The notes under the pieces are model-generated. The model worked only from the letters and a program-made list of their open reading frames with translations, ran no database searches and was not told the origin of the DNA. Positions 50,531 to 61,539 of a stretch of DNA of 64,000 nt are shown piece by piece. Made by a program: the position numbers and the translations under genes. The DNA comes from Sipunculus nudus. Taxonomy: Eukaryota; Annelida; Sipuncula; Golfingiida; Sipunculidae. Each line of letters opens with the position of its first letter. Positions within the stretch are counted from its first letter, which is position 1. The stretch lies in contig CM049308.1 in the NCBI GenBank assembly GCA_026874595.1, positions 49,524,124 to 49,588,123 on the forward strand, read 5' to 3'.

Positions 50531-52500
50531 ATTCGCAAGTGTGGACCAAGGATGGTGGTGGTACCAGGCAGTGTTAGTCCATTGAAGTCGGCAGACTAAC
50601 CTAATGTCATATTGGACCATCCCTGTGTTATGTGTAGATATGTAAAAGTGCCACTGTGATATAAATTATTAGATCTTCAAGGTTTCACCGTCTTGAAGAG
50701 ACCTATTCCCATACCAGGTATGTGAAATATGATATGGAATAGAATGTGTCTTCCTTAAAACACAATGGTATCTGCCAATATTTGGTTCAAAAACTAATTT
50801 GTTACTACTGTACAAGAGAGGAAATGAGGGTGCGATCAGTTGCACTAAACATGAACATTATGCACATATACTGCAACTTAACAAATCAGGATTTTTCAAG
50901 CTTCCAGCATACATGTACGTTTAGACGTATTGTATTATGCCGTATCGTGACTGCCAGTTTTCTAGTTTGAGGAGGTTGGATCCGGTCATTACCACTTTCC
51001 ATGTAAAGCCCATGACAAAGAGGAAGATGCGGATCTTATCTACTGCAATTTAAAACAGGGAGAAAAGGGTTATTTTCAGGCAGTTATCAGTGTGTATCTT
51101 GAGAGAGTATTGTTATGTTCTTAGAAGAGTATTGTTTATTCCTTGTATAATGATAAAGACCTCTTTATACTTCAAAACAGTGCATTATCATCCCATGTAT
51201 CTGTGAGCGTTAATCGACACAGCGTGCAGCTGTCCCCGGTAGTCCAGGGATAAAGTCGGTACAGACATCATCACATTCAAGGATATTGATTCCGAGCATA
51301 ATTAAGGTTAACAATGAAACAATATATATTAATAGGTCTTATTGAGCCAATGTTTGAAGCAAGAATTTTAAATACCGGTATCAAAACGGACATAGACAGT
51401 TGTCTAAATACCGAAAAGGACCAACTTATCCTCTCCACAGCATTAGGTCACAATAACTTAATGAGTTAGTCTGGCAAAACGAATGTACATCGCTTGAAAT
51501 GCCAAAATAATAATATACGCCTGTAAAATTTTACGTCGTTTATAATTTATAATCAAAAGAAATCACAATATATATTCAGACAATTATGTTCGGCTGTCTA
51601 AATAGTAATATTTTTGATAGTATAATTTTGGTTAACCGAGTACATCGTAGGTAGGCTATTATCAATCTGCTGTATCCTTGAGAACCCGGGTTAGTTCACG
51701 AAGCAGCAAAAATTCCAGAAACCGGTTTTAAAGATCTTCAAGGTCAAATTTGTGCAATTCTTAAGGATTATTATGGCCCCCATATCTTTTGGAGTACTGA
51801 AGATTTTTTTCCAAATTGGACACACCAATTCATTCAACCAAAATCTCACCCGATTTTTTAAAAGCCATGACCGTAACCACGACCTTCTAGCTCAAACCTA
51901 CTGAAATCTAGAATTATTTTTTAGATAGTGCATGTTTTACTCCTAATGTTTTTGGATGGCCCATAGGGGGAGACATATATCTGTTTTGTGCTACAAAACG
52001 GAGCGATTCTAGTTATTTACTAGAAACAAATCTTGGCAGTTGTGTACTGGTGCATGTTTGCATTCTAGTTGACGCCAAGAATCCTGATTTTGAATTTCGA
52101 ACATGCTGGTTGATTACAACGATATTATAAATAAGGCATCTGAGTATACATGTAGTACAGGATGGAATTTAATTGCCTTTGAAGTAGACGACTATCCATA
52201 TTTCTGCCCTCTTTGTAATCATGGGTTTGATAATTATCAGGATAATGTTCCACAATATCGTCTTGATAAAATTCACTTCCTTATAAAGAAGCCGTCAAGC
52301 TCTTCCACAGTCATGAACGTATGCCTACGGTCGACGAAAATGGTTCGTACAAACATCCGTGCTAAATATTTATAAAAAATTAAATGTATCGCATGTCAGA
52401 CTTTAATGCATGAAAATTGGTTGTTAATGTCCAGGAAACAAGAGAGGACTAGGGCAAAGATAATATGACTTCTGTATATAAAGGCTGCATATTGGATGAC
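50531..52500. other. Intergenic sequence after the satellite
   Basis: Mostly unique. At about 51720-52020 there is a segment with ATATCTGTTTTGTGCTACAA and AACGGAGCGATTCTAGTT that looks like the end of a dispersed repeat. No gene supported. Confidence 0.45.
52103..52375 (+). other. Unsupported 90-codon open frame with a CxxC motif
   Basis: An ATG-started frame with YFCPLCNHGF and a basic C-terminus. No splice or promoter context, and no family recognised. It could be a gene fragment or chance. Listed only because its composition looks less repetitive than other open frames here. Confidence 0.2.
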
Positions 52501-52583
52501 TTGCAAACACAGTCACACACACTCACACACACATATATATCTTCTGTATGACACATTCGCTATATTAGCGCCTGTATGACACA

Positions 52584-52587
<4 letters not shown>

Positions 52588-52627
<40 letters not shown>

Positions 52628-52923
52628 TGAATCATATTTCAAATATAATGCAATTAAGTTTAAGGTTTTAGAAAATAAAGTATTATGTTTTCAGTATAGA
52701 AGTTAATTAAAAACCTCTTGAATATATAATCATTCACAGTAAACTCAAAGGAAAACTGAAGTCTATAATTCTATTTATTAATATTTTTAATTGGCAATAT
52801 ATAAATATTCTCTGAATAGTGGGGGGGGGGCGGTAATTACATTGACCATCCCCCTTGCCAAATAATGGGGCGGGGGGGGTATATACACCCCACCCCACCC
52901 ACACCTCTCTTTTGACGCCCATG
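52588..52923. mobile_element. hAT-type MITE copy 2, left end lost
   Basis: Shares with 3883-4399 and 58009-58419 the (TA)n tract, TCTATAATTCTATTTATTAA-like core, TGATTACATTGACCATCCCC-like block (here GTAATTACATTGACCATCCC) and a right terminus TTTTGACGCCCATG. The left terminal repeat is not recognisable. Confidence 0.75.
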
Positions 52924-52964
52924 TGCATTTTCATAGATTATCCAGAGATGGTATATTTCCAAAT

Positions 52965-53290
52965 TAAAGGTATGTTAACACGCTAAAGAAATGTTGAGGT
53001 GTCAGAACCAGTGTGGTCTGATTTCGGTTAACATGCTAAAGAAATGTTGAGGTGTCAGAACCAGTGTGGTCTGATTTCAGTTAACATGCTAAATAAATGT
53101 TGAGGTGTCAGAACCAGTGTGGTCTGATTTCAGTTAACATGCTAAAGAAATGTTGAGGTGTCAGAACCAGTGTGGTCTGATTTCGGTTAACATGCTAAAG
53201 AAATTTTGAGGTGTCAGAACCAGTGTGGTCTGATTTCAGGGTGGTCTGATTTCAGTGTGGTCTGATTTCAGTGTGGTCTGAATTCAGAAA
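52965..53290. repeat. 53-bp tandem repeat
   Basis: Five copies of GTTAACATGCTAAAGAAATG / TTGAGGTGTCAGAACCAG / TGTGGTCTGATTTC, ending in three or four short TGTGGTCTGATTTCA repeats of about 16 bp. Confidence 0.92.
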
Positions 53291-53318
53291 TAATACTACC
53301 TCACTGAGGGTATGTACT

Positions 53319-53546
53319 CAACGGCGGATCCAGGATTTAGGAAAGGGAGGGGGGGGGGGGTCCAACCTAAGAGGACCAATGAAAACCCTAAAAAAGGTCC
53401 CCAGGTCTGGAAAGGGGGGGGGGGGGGGGGGTCCAGGCCGCAAAATTTTGTCTGAAGCCCTTAAAAAACGTTGCTTCTGCTGGTTCCGGACCCCTCCACC
53501 CCCCCCACCCCCCCCCCCCCCCCCCCCGGATCCACTTCTGGTACTG
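53319..53546. mobile_element. Short hAT-like MITE with G/C homopolymer arms
   Basis: The left end CAACGGCGGATCCAGG and the right end (reverse complement CAGTACCAGAAGTGGATCC) share a GTGGATCC/GCGGATCC core and are followed by G-runs / preceded by C-runs. Flanks TATGTACT and CATGTACT match at 7 of 8 positions. Ends are tentative. Confidence 0.5.
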
Positions 53547-55589
53547 CATGTACTGGTATCTTTTTTGTGAAAAATACATTTTTCCTGTCCTCAAGGCACA
53601 GTCAGAACTGTGTTATACTATCCTAAATGCCAAGGTAAAACCGATGTAAAATTAGAAATATCATCACATTACTTAAGAGTTTTCTATTATCCCCAGGAAC
53701 CGGATGTAGATAAAAACAAACCTGAAAAACAAAAGTGGTGAGTTCATAAATTAAAAACATCTGCAGCTAGAAGCGCCAACTTTAACAAAAATCATATTCA
53801 GGCATATATCTACACAGAATAAATTGTGGGCTTAAGAAGAGGCTTGTTAGACCGAGGTATCTACCAGATATAACACAGGCCTCCAAATGTTTTTACAACC
53901 AGCATTGTGCATGGAAAGCATGAATGGTCTTCTTATTCAAAAAGCATTATTACGCATAATTCATGTTGACTGCTTATTCTCAGACAATGGACAAAAATTG
54001 TCGTTTATAAAAAAATGGGAACCCAAGGTAATTCATTTATTTGTATGTTTATATTTTACGGAAGCGTATTGCTGCCACCTAGTAAAAGAAAAATAAATTA
54101 TTTATCTCGTACGTACGACATACTATCTCGTACGTACGACTTATTATCTCGTACGTACGACATATTATCTCGTACGTACGACATACTATCTCGTACGTAC
54201 GACATATTATCTCGTACGTACGACATATTATCTCGTACCTACGACATACTATCTCGTACGTATGACATAATAAATCTTACGGATCTGTTTCACAGACCAA
54301 AACAGACCAACTGATATATGTATAAGCAATATATATATATATGTTAAATAATGTATGTTCTCCACCTCCTTGTAAACAGTTTGAACACCGTTGAAACGAA
54401 CGTATATATATTTATTTATTTATTTATATATACTATATATTTAAATGCTATTCGATTATATCATTTTTCTGTGTCTGGGTTTCTGAAATATTTCAAGGAA
54501 GCGAAATATATCAAGTCGTTGTCTGCAGGTCATATACAGAACTTTCATTTTAGATAGATGATGAAATTCTGTTGGCAGCGTATGATGTTAAAATGATGAG
54601 CCTGTCATAGTGTTAATAAAAAAATATTGCCTTTGCCAAATTGAAAACAAGAGGACAGCTACCAAATAGCCTAATTTTCAGTGTTTGAGTATTGTGCAGT
54701 TTTCTAATATTCATAATTGATCTTAAAATTAGATTTATGATATAACGCACGGTGTAGTGGATCGTTAAAAATATTTAATGTATATACAACCATTGATATA
54801 ATATGTGGGTAGCGGAACAGTTCACAACCCATTTTATGCGGTACATATAATTTAGTTTTTTATTTGAATTAAATAAAAAAATATTAAAGACTATAACTCA
54901 TGGAAATGCGATTAATCTGTGAAAGAAGAATACAAAATTATAATACAAGTCTTTTGTTCATATGTCAGGCTGAAGTGGTGGGAAAGCCTACACCTCAGAC
55001 CGGTTTGATTTGCGGATAAGTAAAAAATCTTATATGTGGTACATGTGCGTGTACTACTGTAGACACCATGAAGTTAAACTTATGGGATCAAGCACTCCGT
55101 TTCATAATTAACATAGGAATCATTAACCTCTCCTTATTGGCATCTTTGTATTACAGACACCTCTATAAGTGACACTTAAGGTTCATATTCATTTGCAATA
55201 CTATGTGTATTGTTTCACGTTATTAACTCATTTTGGGTGAAAACGAAAGTTGTCCAGCAAATCCATGCCGACACACGAGCTTAATATCTCCTGTTCACTG
55301 TTTTTTTACGTTGTCATGGTTCTGTCTGTGAGTTAACACAGTCCTCGTGTGTCTGTTTACCATTACAAGACCCCTTGACTAGAGGCAAGATCTTAGTTGA
55401 GCACACCCGAAAATTATAAAAAAGAGAACAAACATGAAAAAAGAAACACCCGGAGAAGCTAGAAAACCTTGATTTGTGAAGTTGGGTTGTACGTCCAACA
55501 GGTCGCGTGATCGCTGTTTGTTTTTCATCATTTATCGCACCCGTGGCAAGCCTTTTTCACTCTTCACGGATTTTAATCTCCACTACAAT

Positions 55590-55596
55590 CCTCCTT

Positions 55597-55695
<99 letters not shown>

Positions 55696-55720
55696 GTATG
55701 TATTTGTGTGTGTGTGTGAA
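55590..55720. repeat. (CT)n-(TA)n-(TG)n microsatellite
   Basis: About 70 bp of CT repeats, then TA and TG runs, in the loop of the foldback element. Confidence 0.95.
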
Positions 55721-56261
55721 AAGACTGAAAGCCTCAGGAGATATTGCCAACGCTGTGTTAGAATAGCTTAGCTGGTGGATACTATTAATGTCATTAGTAA
55801 TACGTATAATGTCTATCAGTTCTTGTTATTGTTTGACAAGATAAAATATCCCACATGTGCAAGGGACACAGCTATGTTATTGTCACTTGCGAGGGACTCC
55901 TATGCTTATATAGCAAATTGAATATGGAAATAGAATTTAGAAATGGGACTATGCACAAGTGCCAATGTTCATCTGTTTCAAATGTGATGAAACAACTTTC
56001 CTTGATCTGATAGTAACATCAAACATGAATACCTCTAGAAATAAACTCACTTTTATTAAAACACACATATATGTATATAGCCTTATTTTTAGCAATAGTC
56101 TGATTTATATTCAATAGGTATTGGTAGTGTGCCAATTAATCTGTTTAACCAATGATTGATCGCTACCTTTATAATCGATTAAATTCGTTACATATTTGTG
56201 TTCTTGTATATTTCCAACGGGATTAGATTCTTTACATGTACACGCATAATCGTTTTAAATT

Positions 56262-56327
<66 letters not shown>

Positions 56328-56330
<3 letters not shown>

Positions 56331-56614
56331 GGAAATCTTTCTAAAGTTGTGGCCTTTGATGTTGTCCGGGGCGAGTGATCAGTGTCCGCCGGAGATGGCT
56401 TATCGTGTCCGTATTTGACAGGTTCATTTACTCTTAGAATGTTCGTTTGAGTTGCAATCTGCTTTCCGTTGTCCGCATTAGCGATCGAGGTGTCCGCCTT
56501 GTAGAGGTTCTGCTTATACACAACATATACGGAATTTCGAAGGGGCTAAATTCTCTTGTCCGTTATAGCCAGTCGTCCGCCTAAGTGAGGTGTCCGTTAG
56601 ACCAGTTTTCACTG
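56328..56614. mobile_element. pogo/Tigger-like MITE
   Basis: Ends TA-CAGGGAAATCTTTCTAAAG and, inverted, TA-CAGTGAAAACTGGTCTAA, with GTTGTCCG/GTGTCCG phrases inside (CCGCCTAAGTGAGGTGTCCG). TA at both flanks fits the Tc1/mariner-pogo target. Family knowledge: Tigger-type ends start CAGTNRAA. 287 bp, no coding. Confidence 0.68.
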
Positions 56615-58008
56615 TATATATGAGTGAAAGAGCCGATTGTAGTAGAGAGTTTAAAATCCACGAAAAGTGGCTTCTAACGGGAACTATTTACATATCACAT
56701 ACATGGTATATTAGGTATACATAAAATACAGTGTAGTCTCCTTAAAGTTTACCGTATCTGCCAATATTTCGTTTTAAAACCGATTGCTAAATCCGTTACA
56801 CAAGTTGAAAAGAGCTTGCCCCGGGCGCAATCAACGACGAAAAACAAACACAGAGCTCACGCCACTTGGTGGTGGTACAGCCCAACTTCACAAATCAAGG
56901 GTTTTCAAGTTTCTCGCGGTGTTTATACATTCATGTTTGTTCTCTTTTTCATAATTGACCAGACAACGATCTTTCCTCTGGCCACGAGGTCTTGTAATGG
57001 TAAACAGACACACCTGGACTGTATTTACTCACACACAAAACCATGACAACGTATAGAACTGGTTCACAGGAGATATTAAACCCGAAATATTTTTCTGTCA
57101 CAAATTGAGCCCTTGTCCATGCGTGATAGTTTTTAATTATTTTTTTATCATTATTTATTTAGAAATGAAAATGGGTTGTTTACTGTTCAGCTACCCACTA
57201 ATCATGTATCAATGGCTCTATACGCATTCACTATTTTAAACGATCCACTGCACTGTGCGTTATATCATAAATCTAGTTCCTAGACAAATCGATTTAGAAT
57301 ATTAGAAACCTGCCCCACAAATTTCCTTTCTCAAACACTTACAGTCAGGCTGTTTGGTAACTGTAACTCTTGTCCGAACCTTTCTTCTCCAAAAAATAGT
57401 TTCAATTTGGCAAAGGCAATTTCTTTTATCGTCATTATGACAGGTTCCCTATTATAACACCATACCCAACAGAATTTAATCACCTATCTAAAAATGAGAG
57501 TTCTGTGTATGACTGGTAGACAATGTAGATTATATCTCGTACGTACGACATATTATCTCGTACGTACGAGATAATATGTCGTACGTACGAGATACTATGT
57601 CGTACGTACGAAATAATATGTCGTACGTACGAGATAATATGTCGTACGTACGAGATAATATGTCGTACGTACGAGATACTATGTCGTACGTACGAGATAA
57701 ATAATTTTTTTTTCTTTTACTAGGTGGCAGCAATACGCTTCCGTAATATTTGCCTTAAATGTAATTTTTTTTTTCATTTTAAAAGTTAAATGGCTGATGA
57801 AAAGTACCTAACTCTAATCTATAAAAGGAACCATGCACCATCTACTAAAATATAAAATGATTCCATCATCACAAAAACCAAACATCTTATATATCAAACT
57901 GGGAATCCTCGGGGTCCCCCTGACCTATATACCACAAACCATCGACTTTAGTAAGCCTTTGACCCTATATAGCTTCCTCAGAATGACAGACTGCGCCAGG
58001 ACTGCCAC

Positions 58009-58419
58009 CAGTGGCGTCAATTTTTCTTCCAGGGTTGGGGGGGGGGGTGACTTTGTATATTTAAATACACACACACACACACACATATGCCTTTTTCAGC
58101 GTCTCTGAGTGACATATTCAAATAAATATATATTTTTATATGATTATATATTCATGTATATACTTAATCGTATTTCAAATAATTGAAATATTGTAATAGA
58201 CATTAAGTTATTTTGTAATACAAAGCAAGGTTAAGATATAAATTGTTTTAGTAAATGAATCCAAAGTCTGTAATTCTATTAATTAATATCATTTATTTGC
58301 AATATTATAATATTATTCTCTGAAAAGTGGGGGGATGATTACATTGGCCATCCACCCCCCCCCCCTTGCCTAAAAGTGAGGGGTATATATACCCCCATCC
58401 CCCTATATTGACGCCCCTG
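58009..58419. mobile_element. hAT-type MITE copy 3 with perfect 8-bp target duplication
   Basis: CAGTGGCGTCAATTTTTC at the left, TATTGACGCCCCTG at the right, flanked on both sides by ACTGCCAC (58001-58008, 58420-58427). The (TA)n of copy 1 is here a (CA)n tract. The perfect duplication shows the insertion is recent relative to copy 1. Confidence 0.9.
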
Positions 58420-58704
58420 ACTGCCACCTCTCTTCTGAAATCGGCAACATCTACCTGGATATACCTTCTTTCAGAGGACACTAAACGGATTCGGGGCCGT
58501 ATGACCGTCAACATATAAAAATATATAGGTACATCGCTCTGCCACCTGCTATATCCTCTGTGACGTTTATGGGAGCCACAGCGAAGCAGACCACGTCTTC
58601 CCATCCTGGAGAATTAATTATGATGACAGAGGTACTTATATGTATATACACTGTATATATTGAACTAAAATAATTTAATAAAAAATGTTTTCATGGGATG
58701 GAAG

Positions 58705-60974
58705 CAGTGGCGTACCTAAGGGGGGGGGGCGGCAGGGGCGGTCCGCCCCGGGCGGCACATTCTGGGGGGCGGCATTTCGGGGAATTAGTATAATGAGTGG
58801 CACAAGGAGTTCCACAAAAAGTATAAATTCGATCTTTTTGTGCCATGTTCAAGTATTCCAGGGATTAAAAACTGGAGAGAGGAACCTACCAAATGATTAG
58901 CGAACAATTTGCACATTTTTGGATGGGGGGGGGGGGGGCGTTATTTCTGGGATTTAGTTTAATCAGTGGCATAAGGAGTTCCACAAAAAGTACAAATTTG
59001 ACCTTTTTGTCCAATGTTCAAGTATTCCAGGGATTATAAACTTTGGACCTACCAAATGATTAGCGAACGATTTGCACATTTTTAGGGGCGATATTTCTGG
59101 GATTTAGTTTAATCAGTGGCATAAGGAGTTCCACAAAAAGTACAAATTTGGCCTTTTTGTCCCCCGTTCAAGTATTCCAGGGATTATAAACTGGACAGTA
59201 GAACCTACAGAATGATTAGCGAACGAATTGTACATTTGTGGGGGGGGGGCATTTCTGGGATTTAGTATAATCAGTGGCAGAAGGGGTTCCTCAAAAAGTT
59301 AAAATTTGGCCTTTTTGTCCCTTTTCAAGAATTTCAGAGATTAAACATTTGACAGTGGAACCAACAAAATTATTTGCGGACGATCTCTATAGAGGCAAGA
59401 AATACATATCTGTAGTTATTCTTTGTTAGATCTGTGGTCTTGCAATGTCAGAACGCCATCGATAAACTGACCAATCATGCAAAAAGCCTGCATTTCAGGG
59501 CGGTCGTCGTTTACAGAAATCCCTAGCAGCATCTGATAATCACCAGGGAAAAATCCTGCCAGAAGACCAATGGCACCAGGTAGTCGGGGTGGGGTGTCTG
59601 TCGTACATATTGTGCGAAAAATATTTTGAAGAATTGTGTTGCTCTTTCCTTGGAAAGTATTAAGAATTTCCATTTTTGAACCCTTGAATTCCCGAAATTC
59701 CAGGATATTTAAACAGTATTAAACAACCTGAAAAGCCATTTTTCCATGATTCTTCATACTCTAACATCAGTCTCGTTAAAATACAGACGTTTACACTATC
59801 GTGTATATAATGAGTACCACCTAAATGCCTGTGTCTTTTGATTAACCAATATGACCTGCATGATCTTTTATGTAACGTGAATAAAACCAATAAACACTTA
59901 GACCTATATAGGAATTATTTTAACTTTAAAATATAATTCTATTATAACTCTCTGGCGGGATGAATCCCCCTGGCCGCTTAGCCACATTTTTAATATACGT
60001 ATCAAGTATCAGTTTTAACTTTCAAAACTTAAATTAAAGATATATTTACCTGTACTGTTAATTCTGTTATTAACAGTTTCATTATCTACTACCTACAGAC
60101 AATTGTTGTATATTGTGACAAATCATTTGAAATTAAATTATAACATATATTTAAATCATATCATTACTTGAAATTTATTTAAATACTTTATTGAATAACA
60201 AATAGTCATAAGTTTATAAATAAAACCTCGCAAAGTGCATAATCACTATAATTCTAAAATGATTTTGATGTAGCCTTGAGTTAAAGTATTCTTTTAACTT
60301 TGAGGATATTTTAATTAAAAAAAGTCAGTTTATCCAAACATTGGATTTTTTATGTGAAAAAAAAATAAACATGCCCTGCCTACATATATATGCTTAACTC
60401 ATGAATTACGCTGTTTTAGTAAAGACTAAATGACTTGCATGCAGCAGTACCATGCATATCTCAACAGCTCTATTAGGTGTACCTGCTGTCATATGCGATA
60501 ACAAGAGGTAGAATTATAGATGTGACAAAGTATTTGTATGCGTCGAGAATGGAATAACACTCACCAAATAAAGTTCTTTTCCCAAGTTGAGTATATAGTA
60601 ATCATGAATCGTGTTTACATGAATGATGAAAGATCAATTTCCCACATTATATGTGTATCCTGCAGTGTAATCTGTTAATAGTTACAATTTATTCGTTTTA
60701 TTCCTTTCTGTTCACTTCATAATTAAATATACTTGTTTGAGCTTCGAACGATCTTTTGATTTACATTAGCAAAGAGATGTCTGCCCTTTAATATTTGGCG
60801 GAAGAATTCCCTGCCAGTGAATCCATATAATTGCGTTGTTGTCAAATACAAGCCTGTAACAAGGACATTTGAAACGATATATTTCAATATGTTATCCAGT
60901 TTTGTAATGTTTTGTTAGAGGGGCGGCAATATCTAAGACCGCCCCGGGCGGCAATTAGGCTAGGTACGCCGCTG
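58705..60974. mobile_element. Non-autonomous hAT element, 2.27 kb
   Basis: Inverted ends CAGTGGCGTACCTA and TAGGTACGCCGCTG, flanked by GATGGAAG at 58697-58704 and 60975-60982 (perfect 8 bp). CCGCCCCGGGCGGC palindromes lie near both ends (~58742 and ~60938). Four ~160-180-bp tandem units (GGGATTTAGTTTAATCAGTG, GTTCAAGTATTCCAGGGATT) fill 58750-59350. The rest is AT-rich apart from a minus-strand open frame at 59416-59673. Confidence 0.92.
59416..59673 (-). CDS. Hypothetical 85-residue open frame inside the hAT element
   Basis: ATG-started frame encoding MEILNTFQGKSNTILQNIF and the stretch PGAIGLLAGFFPGDYQMLLG. No hAT transposase motif (no DDE/RW or BED zinc finger) is visible, and I do not recognise the family. 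It may be a captured exon, a transposase scrap or chance. Confidence 0.25.
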   Translation of the reverse strand: MEILNTFQGKSNTILQNIFRTICTTDTPPRLPGAIGLLAGFFPGDYQMLLGISVNDDRPEMQAFCMIGQFIDGVLTLQDHRSNKE

Positions 60975-60982
60975 GATGGAAG

Positions 60983-61535
60983 GTTATATGAAATATGGAT
61001 TCGAAACATGTGAACTCAACTGAGATTAAATTAAAGTCAGAGACAAACTCAGGATTGCATGTAATTGGATCCCATTTTGGTATTAAATTTATAATAGCCC
61101 TAGGCCATATTACTATCCCATTTTGTAAGTGTGAGCGCAACATGGCCTATTTATCTAAAAAATTTAGAGTAGGCTCCAAGCTGCCTCTCCGCTAAAACAA
61201 AGCTAAACTTATTATCCTTGTTCATTTATATATTATTTCGAAATTCGATTTTTCTCTGTTTATTTATTGCATCTACAGGGAGGCCGGCCGGCATACAATT
61301 ATCTGAAATATAGAAGGAATATTCATGCAGCTAGCGTAGAATTAGCAACAAACCTACATACATAAAACTTTAACTTATAAAAAAATTGGAAGTGACTAAA
61401 CTGCTAGCACTGTGCCGGCAGTTGTCACGGAACCTAATATCAACAGATCACGTATGTGTGATGAACATAAATTTTGTAATGGAAAAAAATCAGATTCTGT
61501 AACACTAGGCAGCGTAAAATGTCCAGGGGAATGAA
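60983..61535. other. Intergenic sequence, no feature seen
   Basis: Unique-looking sequence between the hAT element and the next GTATCCGCC element. GGCCGGCCGGC at ~61282 is a short GC palindrome. Confidence 0.45.
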
Positions 61536-61539
61536 AAAA

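Larger units (their letters stand above)
54057..57745. mobile_element. Foldback transposon with CGTACGTACGA repeat arms, 3.7 kb
   Basis: The left terminus TACGGAAGCGTATTGCTGCC is matched in inverse at the right end (GGCAGCAATACGCTTCCGTA). ATATTT flanks both ends (54051-54056, 57746-57751), a 6-bp target duplication. Each arm holds seven to nine units of TATCTCGTACGTACGACATA (54110-54270, and inverted at 57532-57710). Decayed inverted homology continues inward: 54540-54660 with 57390-57500, 54741-54840 with 57180-57270, 55220-55500 with 56870-57110. The loop holds microsatellites and a pogo-like MITE. No transposase recognised. Confidence 0.88.

Noticed and set aside
53698-53740. Possible exon between CCCCAG and GTGAGT
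   Set aside because: Good-looking splice sites but only about 40 nt, with no partner exons of matching phase that I could identify.
54015-54314. Open frame with LSRTYDI repeats (also on the minus strand at 57530-57733)
   Set aside because: Translation of the palindromic foldback arms.
54969-55020. Possible terminal exon after CATATGTCAG
   Set aside because: Lies inside the foldback element and ends in a stop after 15 codons; no supporting neighbour.
57833-58108. 91-codon + strand open frame near the MITE at 58009
   Set aside because: The frame runs into the MITE and its (CA)n tract; the non-MITE part has no recognised domain.
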